DNA from: Plectranthus barbatus
Taxonomy: Eukaryota > Streptophyta > Magnoliopsida > Lamiales > Lamiaceae
Assembly: GCA_026898455.1 (NCBI GenBank)
Contig: JAPKLW010000621.1
Span: 153,559-217,558, forward strand
Reading direction: 5' to 3'
Length of the DNA stretch: 64,000 nucleotides
Part shown: positions 55,249-64,000 of the stretch, in pieces
Position numbering within the stretch: the first letter of the stretch is position 1
Layout: every line of letters begins with the position of its first letter
The notes under the pieces: generated by a model
Seen by the model: the letters and a program-made list of their open reading frames with translations, nothing else
Told to the model about the DNA's origin: nothing
Databases searched by the model: none
Position numbers and translations under genes: made by a program

Positions 55249-56757
55249 TCATATTAATAATTTAGATAAAAAGTTTATTAAGATATTAAGATTCATTAAA
55301 TAAGCTTAAAGTTCCGCCTATTGCATTAGAAAAGCTTGGTGTGGGTCTATAAAAAAACATATTATGGTTAATAGATCATGTTTATGTCTACCGAATTTAT
55401 AGCTTAACCCACATCTACCAAGTCAAAGCCTGACCCGACCTACCTTAGAGTTAATCATTATAAAATTACCAGTGTAATGTTATTATCAGGAATAAGTGCC
55501 AGTTTAATTAATACATACAAAAAAATTATCTGATGATTCATGTAGCATGCGGAAAGGATCTAAGGACTACTCGAGCATACAAATTGTGATCACCAAAGGT
55601 CAAAATCTGTTAGGAATTATGTAGTTTTGATAATATGTCAAAAAATCATAAGTCAGTAAATCATTGTATAGAACTAATTGTTGTCGAAATAATCTTGATA
55701 GTAACACCCTCGTAAATCTTAAGTATTAATCGGAATTTCAAAAATAATATTTTAATATTAGAATTTATTCGATGCTTTTTATGACCATTTTGAATTGGGA
55801 ATTTATTCGTTGGACATTACTCCCTATTATCTCTATTTTAACGAAGGAAATTAATCGATAATTTGATTTAATTGAGATCCGAAAAATTTATACGTAACCT
55901 GGTATTATTCATATCGAGAAAATATTGATAGATAAATTTTGCAGACTGATAGAATATTACGGTCTCCCGTAAAAATGACGCGAAGTGATGTAGAGATAAC
56001 ATGAATTGATGTCAAAGTGACCGATGTGACAAGCTAATGAGTACTACTTTAACTTTTTGACTTTCGGTAATACCAAAACTACCTCTCCTTTCTTTCTATA
56101 AATAATGGTCTCACTCTCACTTTATACTTTCCTTTTTCTCACACAAGTTATCAACCTTTCTCCGGTGAGTCTCCGACAAAGTTCCGGCGAAGCCATTTGA
56201 GGTAAACAACATGTTATTTAAGGTTTTTAACCTCTCCTCTTCCCTTTTCCAACCTCATTTCTTCCATTTCTCATGTTTAAGAAGTTTTGATCAAGCCAAA
56301 CTCTAGGAATCGTCAAGACCACATGATCCTAGTGTCTTTGAAAGATATACCTAAAATCATATCACATTTATTATCGATTTTAAACATGTTTGCCATTTTT
56401 GCCCTAGTTGAAATATTATTATTCTAGGCTTGTCTTTGAGCTTTTGAGCACGTATGCATGATAAACATGTTAGAAATTGAGCCTAGAAATCATATGATAG
56501 CCTAGAAATCGGGTTGGTGATAATTTGGATTATATTTGAGACTTTAACTCCATTTTGAAATATTGAGCATATATTTCGATTGCACCATGTTTTTTATGCT
56601 TAGAATCATGTCTAGACTCATTATACATGTTAGAAAATCATTGGGTGTTGTTAGAAATTGATTCGACGAGCCCGAATAATGGTTGACCAAAAATCACATT
56701 TTTTGTGCCGAAGGTCGCACGCTTCTGTTTCGGTCGAAATGATTTCATGTCGGTCGA
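55249..56757. other. Intergenic DNA with a gypsy-type LTR fragment
   Basis: 55249-55680 is AT-rich. From about 55686 (AGTAACACCCTCGTAAATC) the text resembles the 5' part of a chromovirus LTR, including a TATA-like TCTATAAATAATGG near 56095 and leader-like text at 56140-56210. It runs to about 56757 without a clear LTR end and there abuts the broken gypsy element. Confidence 0.4.
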
Positions 56758-58061
56758 CATATAGAACTCAACTCAAAATCACTATTACACACTTCATCGC
56801 ACAACTCAACTCGTAAACTCTTCGCCCTCGTTTCAACGGGTATAACCGCTTCTTCGCCATATGCTAAAGCAAAAGGGGTACTTCCCGTTGCTACACGTGC
56901 CGTGGTCCGATATGACCAGAGTACTCCTGGAAGTTCATCGACCCATCCAGTTTTGAGGGCGTGCAACCGTTTTTTCAATGTGGCCATAATAGTCTTATTA
57001 GATGACTCAGCCTGTCCATTCGCCTCTGGATAACGCGGTGTGGAAAAGACTAACTTTATCCCATATTGATCACAGAATTCCCGAACTCTCCTCCCAGTGA
57101 ATTGCGTCCCATTATCAGTTCTGATCTCCTTTGGTATTCCAAATCGACACAATATATTTGTCCAAAGGAATTTTATAACCTCCGGTTCGCGCACGTTACG
57201 AAACGCTTCCGCTTTAACCCACTTCGTGAAATAATCAGTTGCGACGAGCAGATATTCCTTCTGACCAGCACCTTTCGGGAGTTTTCCTACAATATCCATC
57301 CCCCATGCCATGAAGGGCCATACAGGCACAGTAGCATGGAGCGGTTCCGCATGCTTTTGTACTGTTATCTCGAACCTTTGACAGGCATCACAGTTCCTCA
57401 CATATTCCTTTGCATCCTTCCGCAAGGTTGGCCAGTAGAATCCTGCCGATATAATTTTATGAGCCAGAGTTCGAGCCCCTTGATGACTTCCACAATCTCC
57501 TTCATGAACTTCCATTAAGACGACAGGGATTGCTCCATTGGGAACACATTTTAGAAGGGGTCCTTCCAACGATCGTCTATACAATTCGCCATCATAAATA
57601 ACGTACTTTGCAGCAGCTCGGGCTACGCGGGCTGCTTCCGCCCTCTCTTCTGGGAGTACCCCCTCTTCAATATACCGTAGTATGGGATCGATCCAGGTCC
57701 CGACCTGTTGTATCTCATTTACCTCCTGGTAACTTCGGACTATCGATTCATCTACCCACGTTATGGGTACGACCTTCTCCCGCCTTTCCTGTTGAGAGGA
57801 AGCCAAGTTTGCTAACGCATCTGCCTCCGCATTCTCTTCCCTGGGTACATGCCTTACCTCGAAATTGTCAAAGTACGCACTGATCTGTCGAGCCACCTTG
57901 TAATACTTTGACAACCGGGGTTCCCTCACTTGGTACTGATTGTCTACTTGGGAGACCACTAACTGCGAATCACCGCGTACCTGCAGACACTGCACACCCA
58001 ATTCTTTTGCTAATTGCATCCCCTTTATAAGAGCTTCGTACTCCGCCTCATTATTTGTCAT
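56745..58061 (-). pseudogene. gypsy second RNase H and integrase, truncated
   Basis: A 438-codon frame. The N-terminal part is the archaeal-type RNase H (NNEAEYEALIKGM, QVRGDSQLVV, AEADALANLA). Integrase follows with the zinc-binding H-H-C-C (HEGDCGSHQGARTLAHK...CDACQRF) and catalytic D (MDIVGKLP), D (RTDNGTQF) and E (GQAESSNK). The end after about 57000 loses similarity and closes at a stop, so the C-terminal domain is cut. A TGA at about 58070-58072 separates it from the upstream block; it is a CGA to TGA type change. Confidence 0.9.
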
Positions 58062-58073
58062 GTCGAAGTTAAG

Positions 58074-59554
58074 TCAGATCGCTCGCTCGAATTGCTCTCC
58101 CCACGGACTACGTAATCTTAGCCCGACACCATTTCCGTTCATGTTACTGGATCCGTCAACCTGAAGGACCCATGGTTCATGCCCGAGCCCGGATGCTTCT
58201 ATCTGCGCGACCTCCTTTTCAGCTTCGACTTGTAAGTTCACCGAATATTCCGCCACAAAGTCAGCTAGAGCTTGGGATTTTATCGCAATCCTAGGTTCGA
58301 ACTCAAGTCCAAAACCACTGATTTCCACTTCCCATTTGAGCAATCTCCCCGACAGGCTGGGTTTAGAGAACACACTCCGAAGTGGATACGATGTAACCAC
58401 TTTGACGGGATGAGCTTCGAAATATGGTCTCAACTTCCGCGACGCTACTACTAAGGCCAAAGCCAGCTTCTCTAATGCCGTGTACCTTCGCTCCGCGTCG
58501 TGCAGGGGCTTGCTTGCGTAATGAACAGGATACTGTCTCCCTTGATGTTCGCTTAACAAAACCGATCCAATAGCATGGTCCGAAACTGACAAATATAGTA
58601 ACAACGATTCTCCTTGCTCAGCCTTAGACAACAACGGAGGGCTCGACAAATATTCCTTAAGTTGTTCAAAAGATTTTGCGCACTCGTCAGTCCATTCAAA
58701 AATTTTCCCCTTCCGTAGGATTCGGAAGAAACTATGCGTTTGGTCAGAATACCTTGATATAAACCGACTTAACGCTGCCAACCTCCCAGTTAACCTCTGC
58801 ACCTCCTTTGGACTTCTAGGATGCGCCAGCCCCTTTATTGCACTTATTTGTACTGGATCGGCCTCTATTCCGCGGCTAGTGACTATATATCCTAAGAATT
58901 TTCCTGACGCAACTCCAAATGTACACTTCGCAGGGTTCAACTTCATATTATATTGCTTCAGGATATCGAAGGCCTGTGCCAAATCTCGAATATGCTCAGT
59001 AGCCTTTCCTGATTTTACCAGTATGTTATCGATATAAACTTCCATGGTTTTTCCAATGAACCGCTCGAACATTTTGTTCACCAAACGCTGATAGGTCGAT
59101 CCTGCATTTTTGAGTCCAAAGGGCATCACCTTGTAGCAGTAAATCCTTTGTTGGTCATAAATGCGGTTTTTTCCTGATCATCCGGATGCATCATAATCTG
59201 ATTATAGCCCGAGAACGCATCCATGAAACTTAACAAGTCATGCCCAGCAGTGGCGTTTACAATACTGTCTATGTGTGGTAAAGGGTACGGATCCTTTGGA
59301 CAGGCTTTGTTTATATCCGTATAATCTACGCATACACGGTTCTTCCCATTTTTCTTTTTCACTACAACTACATTGGCTAACCAGGTTGGGTATTTCACCT
59401 CCCTCACAGAACCGATCTCCAACAACTTTTGAATCTCCTCATTTATGGCTTCATTCTTTTCCGCAGAGAATTTCCGCCTTCGTTGTTGTACGGGTCGCGC
59501 ACTTGGGTCTACTTGAAGTTGATGGGTCATCACCTTTGGATCTATGCCAACCAT
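58074..59554 (-). pseudogene. gypsy reverse transcriptase and RNase H, frameshifted, active site altered
   Basis: Two frames, 59554-59126 and 59129-58074, are separated by a one-base deletion at about 59140, inside the conserved GF...YKVMPFGLKNA region. The first has RVCVDYTDINKACPKDPYPL and DAFSGYNQI. In the second the catalytic Y-I-D-D box reads YIDNILVKS (AAC in place of an Asp codon, about 59029-59040), which should abolish polymerase activity. RNase H follows (LLLYLSVSDHAIGSVL, ERRYTALEKLALALV). Confidence 0.9.
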
Positions 59555-59566
59555 ATCTTTGTGTGA

Positions 59567-60580
59567 TTAGGCAAACACCGCACGCTCTTTGGACAAGAAA
59601 CTCACGAGCTCATCACGAACTTTAGGGTCGAGCTCACATCCAATATTTGTTTTCTTGGAGGGATCAGTTGGATCGAGCTCTACCTCCGTTGACCCTCCCT
59701 TCTCTCCCATCGTTGACCTTACCGGTTCTGATGGGAAATGCTGCTGCGAGCACACTGCCTTAAAACTCGCATAGTAACATTCCTTAGCCATGCTTTGATC
59801 TCCTTTGATGGTACATACTCCGTCTGAGGTTGGAAATTTGACCAACTGATGATACGTAGAAGGGACAGCCTTATGTTGGTGGAGCCATGGGCGTCCCAGT
59901 AACGCATTGTACGCGCTGGGCGCATCGATGATCATAAATGCTACATCATACCGAACTCCTCCGCAGTAGGTAGGTAAGGTCACGGTCCCCACCGTCATTT
60001 GCACTCCCCCGTTAAACCCGATCAGAGGAGTCTGATTTCGTACTATTCTCTCCTCGGGGACCTTCATTTCTTTTGCCGCGTGATAGAAGAGAATGTTCGC
60101 CGAACTTCCATTATCTACTAGAATTCGCTTGTTAAGGCAATCCGACACCTGTAAAGAAATTACGAGTGCGTCGTCATGTAGGTGCATGGTCTCTGGAACA
60201 TCTTTCTCCGTGAACTCGATCGACGTATACGTCATGGGAGCGCGGGCCATCCACACCTTACTAGGATTTTGTCTCCTTGCTCTTTTGGCTGCCGATCTGG
60301 TGATTCCGCTAATCTCTGAACCTCCGGTTATACAGTTTATAGTTCGAATAGGAGCAGGCTGCTTATCAGACCGATTTTCTTTGGCCTGCTCCGGAGTAGC
60401 TTGCTTTTCCCGGGTCCAAGTCCTTTTCCCTTTATCTGATAAGAACTCTGTTAATATTCCTCTTTTTAACAACTCGAGTACTTCCAACCGTAGAGCCCGA
60501 CAATCCACCGTGGTATGACCATGATCGCTATGGAAGTCGCAGCACTTCTTAAGATCTCTCATGGAAGGATCGGTTTTCAT
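59567..60580 (-). pseudogene. gypsy gag C terminus and protease
   Basis: Begins with a variant zinc knuckle CDFHSDHGHTTVDC, as in Tat-type gag proteins. The protease motif LVDNGSSANIL (about 60093-60125) retains Asp-Asn-Gly-Ser. It ends at a TAA just before the reverse transcriptase N terminus. Upstream, 60581-60745 continues the same protein but holds two TAG stops. Confidence 0.87.
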
Positions 60581-60745
60581 TCTCTACGGCCATTTCACTT
60601 TGTCCGGCATCTGGCGGAGCACACTTTGCACTAATTCCGCAGGCTCGATGGTGAGTGTATATTCTGGTATGCAAGCAGTCAAGGTGTTGACGTGGGGTGG
60701 CCTGCTCCCAGACGGCCGGCGATTGTACGGATGTGGCCGTGCGGG

Positions 60746-62065
60746 CTAACGATCACGTTGCTCATGCCAACGCTCCTCCCGCGCAACTACCGGTCGTCCT
60801 CCACCACGTCGTGCTCTGCGATAGGGCTCGTCCTCCTCCCACTTAATTAGTGCCCATGCTCTGTTAAGTGCATCATCCATAGTTTGGCAGGGGTAAATTG
60901 ATAATTCCCGATACAAATCGGAATCAACATCCAAACTCTTGGTAAAGGCTCGCACCGCGGTGCTATTAGGGCAACTTGGGACTGCTTCCAGCTCCCTATA
61001 GAATCTGGACAGATACACCCTTAGTGACTCTCCAGGCTTTTGAATCATGGCATACAGATCATCCGGATGCTTGTCCAGCTTTCGGCTACTTGAATATTGT
61101 CGGAGGAATAGCTGATGTAACTCAGCGAACGTTGAGATCGATCCCCTTGGTAAACTGATAAACCATTGCAAAGCTAGCCCAGTAAGGCTTGATCCAATGC
61201 TCTTACACATACAAGCCTCACGTCGAGCACTGGGGATTGCTAATGCGAACATCTTCTGCTTATAAACCGCCACATGATTCTCTGGATGTGTGGTGCCATC
61301 GTAGAGCGCAAAGCTCGGGGGAGTGAACCGATCCGGGAGCTCGGCCTCTGCGAAATCTGGCGTAAAGGGGGATTCTGCGTAGCTTTCTCGCGGGATAGTT
61401 CGCTCCGGGGGTGGCAACCCTGGTACCCTTGCGATCAAGGATTCGAAGTAACTAAGGCGCTGTTTAAATCGTCGTTCCAGTTGTGTCTGCGCCGATCCCC
61501 CTATGCAATTTGAAGTCGGTTGTCCCGTGTTTGAATTTGGCTCTCTCAGCGTGCCCAGCGTCATTTTGTTAGTCTCATCTTCGGTAGTTCGATTGAATTC
61601 ATCCCAAAGATCATGGGTCGTAAGTGCTCGAGCCCTACTCGTGCTCCCGGGTTCTTCCACTATCGGATGGATCGCCAACTGGTTCAGTCACCGGTTGTCT
61701 TGCTCAAGGGCCTGGCATTTTTGGGTTACAGCCTCAACTTGAGCTCCCAACTTCTCCATCACTCCTCGAGCTGTCTGGACCTGACTTATCAATTGGGACA
61801 CATATGGGTCTTGCATTAACGCGGGCGGAGGTGGAGGAAAGGACAGCTCATTCAGTGGTGTTACGTTGAAGGCTTGCCTCATGTCATCCAGTGATCCGTG
61901 AGACTGATCTATCCCGCGTCCACCAGTGGTTGAGCGTCCTCAGCCCGCTCCCAATTGTAGGCCACTACCTTGGCTTGATCCTCTTCCTGCTCCGGGGAGT
62001 GTGGTTCCTCCAGTTGGAGGTATAGCTCCATCGGTGATCAGTTCGCGGTTCCCTTCTTCCGCCAT
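60746..62065 (-). pseudogene. gypsy gag, interrupted by three stops
   Basis: The ATG at 62065 lies shortly inside the primer-binding site. The frame is broken at about 61936 (TGA) and 61687 (TGA), then open from 61678 to 60746. The retrotransposon gag domain is clear (ALQWFISLPRGSISTFAELH, FLRQYSSSRKL, LRVYLSRFYREL). Both TGA codons lie where a CGA would keep the frame. The third stop, TAG, ends this part. Confidence 0.87.
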
Positions 62066-62102
62066 CTCTGCAGCAAATTGTTAGTGTAAATCTTGTTCTT
62101 GG

Positions 62103-62120
62103 GCCCCACGGTGGGCGCCA
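62103..62120 (-). other. Primer-binding site of the gypsy element
   Basis: On the minus strand TTTGGCGCCCACCGTGGGG follows the LTR end after two bases. TTGGCGCCCACCGTGGGG is the common text at this position in plant Tat/Athila-like elements. Confidence 0.75.
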
Positions 62121-62123
62121 AAT

Positions 62124-62833
62124 TGTTGTGGGTATTTTTGTGTAAGGTTTGGAGCCCATGAACGTTTGTTTCGATTCAAAAATAAAGGAAATTACAGTGG
62201 ATTGACGGAAATATTGTTTTCTAGCTATGCAAAAGTAAATACAATAAAATACTCCCTCCGTCCCATTAGATTAGTCCAGTTTGCTTTCGGCACAGAAACC
62301 AATGTTTGTGAGTGTAGTGGAATTAATATTTTATTGATGTGAGGAGATTTTTTTTCCATTTTAGGAAAGTGGGCTAATCTGGTGGGACAGATCAAAATGG
62401 AAATATGGACTAATCTGGCGGGACAGAGGGAGTAAGCCGTAATTCGGCAGATTTCACAATATTGATATGATTTTGCTTATATCGAACTATATCGAGCTAT
62501 GGTTCTGCGGTACTTTCTCCCTTTTTCTCTATCCTCTCCCCAAATGAGTCTTTCCTGATATATTTATACTCATTCCTAGTAACGCCTCCTTCTTCAATTC
62601 CGCGATCTTCGCCAGTCTTTATTACCAAATTCATTCTGTTTCATGACCAAAAGATCCGTTCCTCATTTTAAACATGCCCTTATTGTCGACCCATAGTTTA
62701 AACTTTCCATAGCTCGAACCATAACATTCGATCTCTCCTTCGACTTATGACAGTGGATCTCAACCCAACCCAAATATCGAATGGGCCACTTTCCAAACGG
62801 GCTTCTTCTACTTCCATAATATCGACCCCAACA
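62124..62833 (-). repeat. 5' LTR of the gypsy element
   Basis: On the minus strand TGTTGGGGTCGATA...TACCCACAACA. It contains a nested Stowaway-like element at 62252-62432. No second LTR is found in the window for comparison. Confidence 0.8.
62252..62432. mobile_element. Stowaway-like MITE inside the gypsy LTR
   Basis: Starts CTCCCTCCGTCCCATTAGAT and ends GGCGGGACAGAGGGAG, with TA on both sides (62250-62251, 62433-62434). It inserted after the gypsy element. Confidence 0.9.
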
Positions 62834-63452
62834 GTATAGAATGTCGATTATGTGTACAATGAAGAGATATATCCGTCTTTCGTTTCAAAGTCTATATAAT
62901 ACTCCCTCCGTCCCATTAGATTAGTCCAATTTAGTTTTGACACAAAAACCAATATTTGTGAGTGTAGTAGAATTAATATTTTATTGATATGAGTAGATTT
63001 TTTTCCATTTTAGAGAAGTGGACTAATTTGGTAGGACAGACGAAAATAGAAATATGGACTAATATAATGGGACAGAGGGAGTAATTAATAAAAAAGACTG
63101 ACATCTGTTCACGAAAAGAGCCATTGAAAGGAGGCATCCTTTCACCCAAGTAACCGCGAATAAAGCTCAACAAGAGGACACAAATAATGGATGAATCGGC
63201 TACGATGCTCACTATGCTACTTGAGCGGCTAGCTGATATCAGACCAACGATTGAACCGACGGTGATCAGGAATATTGACGATGCTCATCGAAAATCGAAG
63301 TCAGTTAATAAAAATGGCACATCAATTTTCTTAAAATATCAGATGTTTTATAAAATGACATGAATTTTCGATGAGCACATTCAGTTTTCCGTCGCGTATT
63401 TGAATATTTTTAAATAGTTCGGTCATTTAATTGAAAAAGAGGATAATTAGTA
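62834..63452. other. Flank of the gypsy element with a MITE and a small inverted repeat
   Basis: Apart from the Stowaway-like element at 62902-63081, it holds a 58-codon frame at 63187-63363. It also has a perfect 14-bp inverted repeat (TGCTCATCGAAAAT at 63282-63295 and its complement at 63364-63377). No family is recognised. Confidence 0.4.
62902..63081. mobile_element. Stowaway-like MITE beside the gypsy LTR
   Basis: Starts CTCCCTCCGTCCCATTAGAT and ends AATGGGACAGAGGGAG, with TA on both sides (62900-62901, 63082-63083). Very similar to the copy at 62252-62432, in the same orientation. Confidence 0.9.
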
Positions 63453-64000
63453 CTCCCTCCGTCCCGGGACAGTCGCAACGTTTTCCTTTTTGGGCCGTCC
63501 CGGGACACTTGCAACGTTTCCATTTTTGGCAAAAATTAACATTTTAATTACCCCTTAATTATGTTAAATTAAAACTTAAAATTTCAAATTTTTTTTTTTA
63601 TTAAACCTAATTTTAAAAACCAAAAAAAACCTACCCCACCCCAACCCACCCCACCCGCTAATACCCCCCAATTCCCTCCCCCAACCTCATTCCTAACCCT
63701 AGCCGCCATCGTCGTCTTCTTCGTCCCCTTACCTCCCCTCGGCGATGGCGAGCTCCGACGGCTGGTTCAGCCCACGTCGGAGTCGTGGCAAGCCCTCGCG
63801 GCCTCGGTACTCCCTCCCCTCACCCCGTATATCCTATTTCACCTATATGGGTGAAGAAAACCCTAATTTAATTTCTCCACCCTCGCGCGCGCCGGTGGCT
63901 GACTCGGAGGGTTGGATAAACCCTCGAGCGGCTCCTTTCGACCTTCGCCGCCACCCTCTGCCCGCCGCTCTTCCGATGTCCGATGTTCGCCACCCACCCC
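63453..64000 (+). mobile_element. Left end of a possible larger mariner-like element, with GC-rich open frame
   Basis: TA then CTCCCTCCGTCCCGGGAC, a Tc1/mariner-type terminus. It is followed by two tandem 36-bp units (CGTCCCGGGACAGTCGCAAC and CGTCCCGGGACACTTGCAAC), as expected for transposase binding sites. No right terminus occurs before the window ends. From about 63620 the base composition turns GC-rich. An ATG at 63744 (MASSDGWFSPRR) opens a frame that stays open for 85 codons to the window edge. I do not recognise the protein. It may be a transposase start, a captured gene fragment or a separate gene. Confidence 0.4.

Larger units (their letters stand above)
56758..62833 (-). mobile_element. 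Ty3/gypsy (Tat-type) retrotransposon, 3' end missing
   Basis: On the minus strand: 5' LTR (62124-62833), primer-binding site, gag, protease, reverse transcriptase, RNase H, a second archaeal-type RNase H, then integrase. The extra RNase H before integrase marks the Tat lineage. Integrase stops near its C-terminal region at about 56758. The polypurine tract and 3' LTR are missing, and DNA with an unrelated LTR fragment adjoins. Stops and a frameshift interrupt every coding block. Confidence 0.9.

Overview
The window is nuclear DNA of a flowering plant, most likely a core eudicot. The evidence is GT-AG introns, plant-only gene families (ROH1/DUF793, an RTM2-like small heat-shock protein, UGT80 sterol glucosyltransferase, a plant alginate-lyase-fold secreted protein, a group A/GBF4-type bZIP), strongly AT-rich intergenic DNA, and dense Ty1/copia, Ty3/gypsy, hAT and Stowaway-type elements. 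An asterid such as a member of Lamiales fits the repeats and protein flavour, but that is an inference and nothing here proves it.

Five protein-coding genes are supported. ROH1-like (+, one exon, 6389-7567); an RTM2-like alpha-crystallin/transmembrane protein (+, two exons, 22876-23896); a bZIP factor (-, four exons, 26081-27590) whose extreme C terminus is cut by a TAG; a UGT80B1-like sterol glucosyltransferase (+, twelve exons, 40378-45330, first intron GC-AG); and a citrate-binding-protein/alginate-lyase-2 family secreted protein (-, two exons, 45481-48843). The last two are convergent, with only 150 bp between their stop codons. A sixth, weak candidate is an unrecognised spliced transcript on the minus strand at about 24320-25290.

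The rest is mainly transposon DNA. There is a complete but decayed copia element on the minus strand (13565-19805, TSD CCTAC); a younger complete copia element on the plus strand (29821-34945, two differences seen between its 236-bp LTRs, TSD TCCCA) that nevertheless carries several stops; and a Tat-type gypsy element (56758-62833, minus) that lacks its 3' LTR and has a mutated reverse-transcriptase active site. One LTR family is present as an end fragment (1-638), two solo LTRs (10974-12340, 53815-55248) and an LTR-plus-gag fragment (50649-52877). Non-autonomous DNA elements include three hAT-like elements, four complete Stowaway-like elements plus one more end, palindromic elements and a paired inverted-repeat element near the citrate-binding gene.

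The most interesting structures are in and around the citrate-binding-protein gene. Its 2.7-kb intron holds a 292-bp miniature LTR element made of LTR, 12-bp primer-binding site and truncated LTR, flanked by a perfect 5-bp target duplication and inserted on the edge of an older solo LTR. Part of its promoter and 5' leader is duplicated about 4 kb upstream behind a truncated retrotransposon, with what looks like templated filler at the junction. No prokaryote-type system, CRISPR array, tRNA or rRNA gene was seen.
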